Shown here in pieces: positions 5,841 to 6,999 of a DNA stretch of 6,999 nucleotides. Source of the stretch: Actinomycetota bacterium (lineage in GTDB: Bacteria > Actinomycetota > Thermoleophilia > Solirubrobacterales > Solirubrobacteraceae); contig VAYD01000035.1 of NCBI GenBank assembly GCA_005883905.1, positions 4,326-11,324 of the forward strand, in the 5' to 3' direction. The notes beneath the pieces are model-generated. The model was not told the DNA's origin. It made no database searches and saw only the letters and a program-made list of their open reading frames with translations. The first letter of the stretch is position 1, and the number at the start of each line of letters is the position of its first letter. Both the position numbers and the translations under genes were made by a program.

Positions 5841-6947
5841 GTGGCTGGGCTCGTGTTCACCTACCTCGCCCGGCGCAAGGCGCGCGCAGCCGCGACCGCG
5901 CTCGGGATCGCGTTGGGCGTGGCGACGATCGTCGCGCTGCTGTCCGTCGGCTCGGGCCTGAAGCGCACGGCGGCTGAGCTCGTGCACCTCGGGCAGGCGG
6001 ACCTCGGCATCTTCCAGTCGGGCGTGTCGGATCCGACGGCGTCGGTGCTGTCGGCGTCGCTGGCGCCACGCCTGGAGAAGCGCTCGGACGTCGCGGAGGC
6101 GACGCCGCTGCTGCTCGTCATCGAGGGCGTCAAGCAGGAGCCGGCGGCCGTCGTGTTCGGCGCGGAGCCCAACGGCTTCTTCCGCCGCCGGCTGGTCGTA
6201 AGCGAGGGGCGCGGGGGGCCGGGCGGCCGCACCGGGATCCTCGTCGGGGACAAGCTCGCGCACGAGCTGAAGCTCGGTCCGGGCTCGACGCTGAAGGTGA
6301 AGAAGCGGCCGTTCACCGTGACCGGCATCTACCACTCGGGCGTCTTCTTCGAGGACACCGGGGCGATCCTCGACCTCGACACTGCGCAGCGCCTGGAGCA
6401 CCGGGGCAACGACGTGACGACGGTCGCGGTCCAGCTCGCGCCCGAGGTTCGCCATTCGACCGCCGAGAAGGCCCTGAAGCGCGCGCTGCCCGGGGCCCAG
6501 ATCCTCGGGACCGCGGACGACGCCGAGCGCGCGGGCGCCAACGGTCAGCTCGTGCGAAACGTGGTCACGATCATCGCGGCGCTGGCGCTGATCGTCGGCG
6601 GGCTCGGCGTGACGAACACGATGGCGATGGCGGTGCTCGAGCGCCGGCGCGAGCTCGCGCTGCTGAGCGCCATGGGCTGGCAGCGGTTGCGGATCGCCAT
6701 TCTGGTGCTCGCCGAGGGCGTGGCGGTCAGCCTCGTCGGCGCCGGGCTCGGCCTGCTGCTCGGCGTGGTCGGCGCCGGTCTGCTGAACGACGCGCTCTCC
6801 GTGTCGGCGGTCGTGACGCCGCACGTGACGCCGTGGACGATCGGCCAGGGCCTGCTGATCGGCGTGGCGATCGGGGTGCTCGGCGGGCTGTACCCGGCGT
6901 GGCGCGGGACGCGCGGGTCGGCGGTCGAGCTGCTCGGAGGGACCTGA
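5841..6947 (+). CDS. MacB/FtsX-type ABC transporter permease
   Basis: A 368-residue membrane protein with the MacB/FtsX layout. It has one N-terminal transmembrane helix (about 15-38), a large extracytoplasmic MacB-PCD-like domain (about 40-235, including VVFGAEPNGFF, GILVGDKLA and FTVTGIYHSG), and three C-terminal helices (about 239-262, 286-314, 332-353). NTMAMAVLERRRELALLSAMGW (259-280) is the cytoplasmic coupling segment that meets the ATPase, and YPAWRGTRGSAVELL (351-365) is the usual C-terminal end. Such permeases work as dimers with a separate ATPase, in mechanotransmission, lipoprotein handling or efflux rather than uptake. No ATPase gene lies on either side within the window, so the partner must be encoded further on or elsewhere. 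GTG at 5841 is chosen because it puts the first helix after a short positively charged leader; GTG at 5853 is an alternative. Upstream in-frame sequence is antisense to folE. Confidence 0.92.
   Translation: MAGLVFTYLARRKARAAATALGIALGVATIVALLSVGSGLKRTAAELVHLGQADLGIFQSGVSDPTASVLSASLAPRLEKRSDVAEATPLLLVIEGVKQEPAAVVFGAEPNGFFRRRLVVSEGRGGPGGRTGILVGDKLAHELKLGPGSTLKVKKRPFTVTGIYHSGVFFEDTGAILDLDTAQRLEHRGNDVTTVAVQLAPEVRHSTAEKALKRALPGAQILGTADDAERAGANGQLVRNVVTIIAALALIVGGLGVTNTMAMAVLERRRELALLSAMGWQRLRIAILVLAEGVAVSLVGAGLGLLLGVVGAGLLNDALSVSAVVTPHVTPWTIGQGLLIGVAIGVLGGLYPAWRGTRGSAVELLGGT
6936..6941 (+). promoter_or_regulatory. Shine-Dalgarno GGAGGG for the last, truncated gene
   Basis: GGAGGG lies 8 nt before the GTG at 6950, within the final codons of the permease. 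This spacing is ideal and is the main evidence that a gene starts at 6950. Confidence 0.65.
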
Positions 6948-6949
6948 TC

Positions 6950-6999
6950 GTGGCCGAGCAGCCCCGGCTGTACGTGATCCTCGGCTCGCACGCCTGCCG
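6950..6999 (+). CDS. Start of a further gene, possibly a GST/thioredoxin-fold protein; 3' end outside window
   Basis: Only 16 codons are visible, reading MAEQPRLYVILGSHAC. The GTG start comes 2 bp after the permease stop and has a well-placed GGAGGG, so it is very likely a real gene co-transcribed with the permease. The RLYVILGSHAC opening resembles the first beta strand and active-site turn of small glutathione-S-transferase-like proteins in actinobacteria, as recalled rather than searched. Too little is present to assign a function, and it is clearly not the start of an ABC ATPase. Confidence 0.5.
   Translation, partial: MAEQPRLYVILGSHAC

Noticed and set aside
5783..5860. Longer folE starting at GTG 5860
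   Set aside because: The 26 extra residues do not resemble the family, and the start would overlap the divergent permease gene. The ATG at 5782 gives the standard length.

Overview
This is a very GC-rich, densely coding stretch of bacterial chromosome. The G/C-ending codons, frequent GTG starts, 4-nt gene overlaps and a sigma-factor partner-switching locus point to an actinobacterium. The protein flavour suggests Thermoleophilia/Solirubrobacterales, but that placement is from recalled family resemblance and was not searched. I see no rRNA, tRNA, CRISPR array, insertion sequence or phage gene. The genes look like ordinary chromosomal genes rather than a mobile island.

Left part (1-2096, + strand): a regulatory pair. 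The first gene enters from outside the window. It encodes a PAS - GAF-like - PP2C/SpoIIE phosphatase - HATPase (anti-sigma kinase type) protein. Its stop codon overlaps the GTG start of a small STAS-domain anti-sigma-factor antagonist. Together they supply the phosphatase, kinase and antagonist roles of an RsbU/RsbW/RsbV-type partner switch. The target sigma factor is not in the window.

Middle (2130-3962, + strand): a secreted GH26-like (clan GH-A) glycoside hydrolase gene whose signal peptide and catalytic domain lie in different reading frames, so there is an apparent frameshift near 2240-2262. A complete aldo/keto reductase follows 17 bp later. The reductase gene ends directly against a convergent gene: the two TAG stops are adjacent, with no spacer, inside a 14-bp perfect palindrome.

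Right part (3963-5782, - strand): folE (GTP cyclohydrolase I) followed by a FAD/NAD(P)H-dependent ferredoxin-reductase-type oxidoreductase, joined by an ATGA overlap. This is an apparent two-gene operon without other folate genes in view.

Far right (5841-6999, + strand): divergent from folE across about 58 bp, a MacB/FtsX-type ABC permease without a visible ATPase. It is followed 2 bp later by the start of another gene, perhaps GST-like, which is cut by the window edge.

I found no convincing entirely new system. The best leads are the frameshifted hydrolase, the folE-flavoprotein coupling, the single-polypeptide phosphatase/kinase switch and the abutting convergent stop palindrome.
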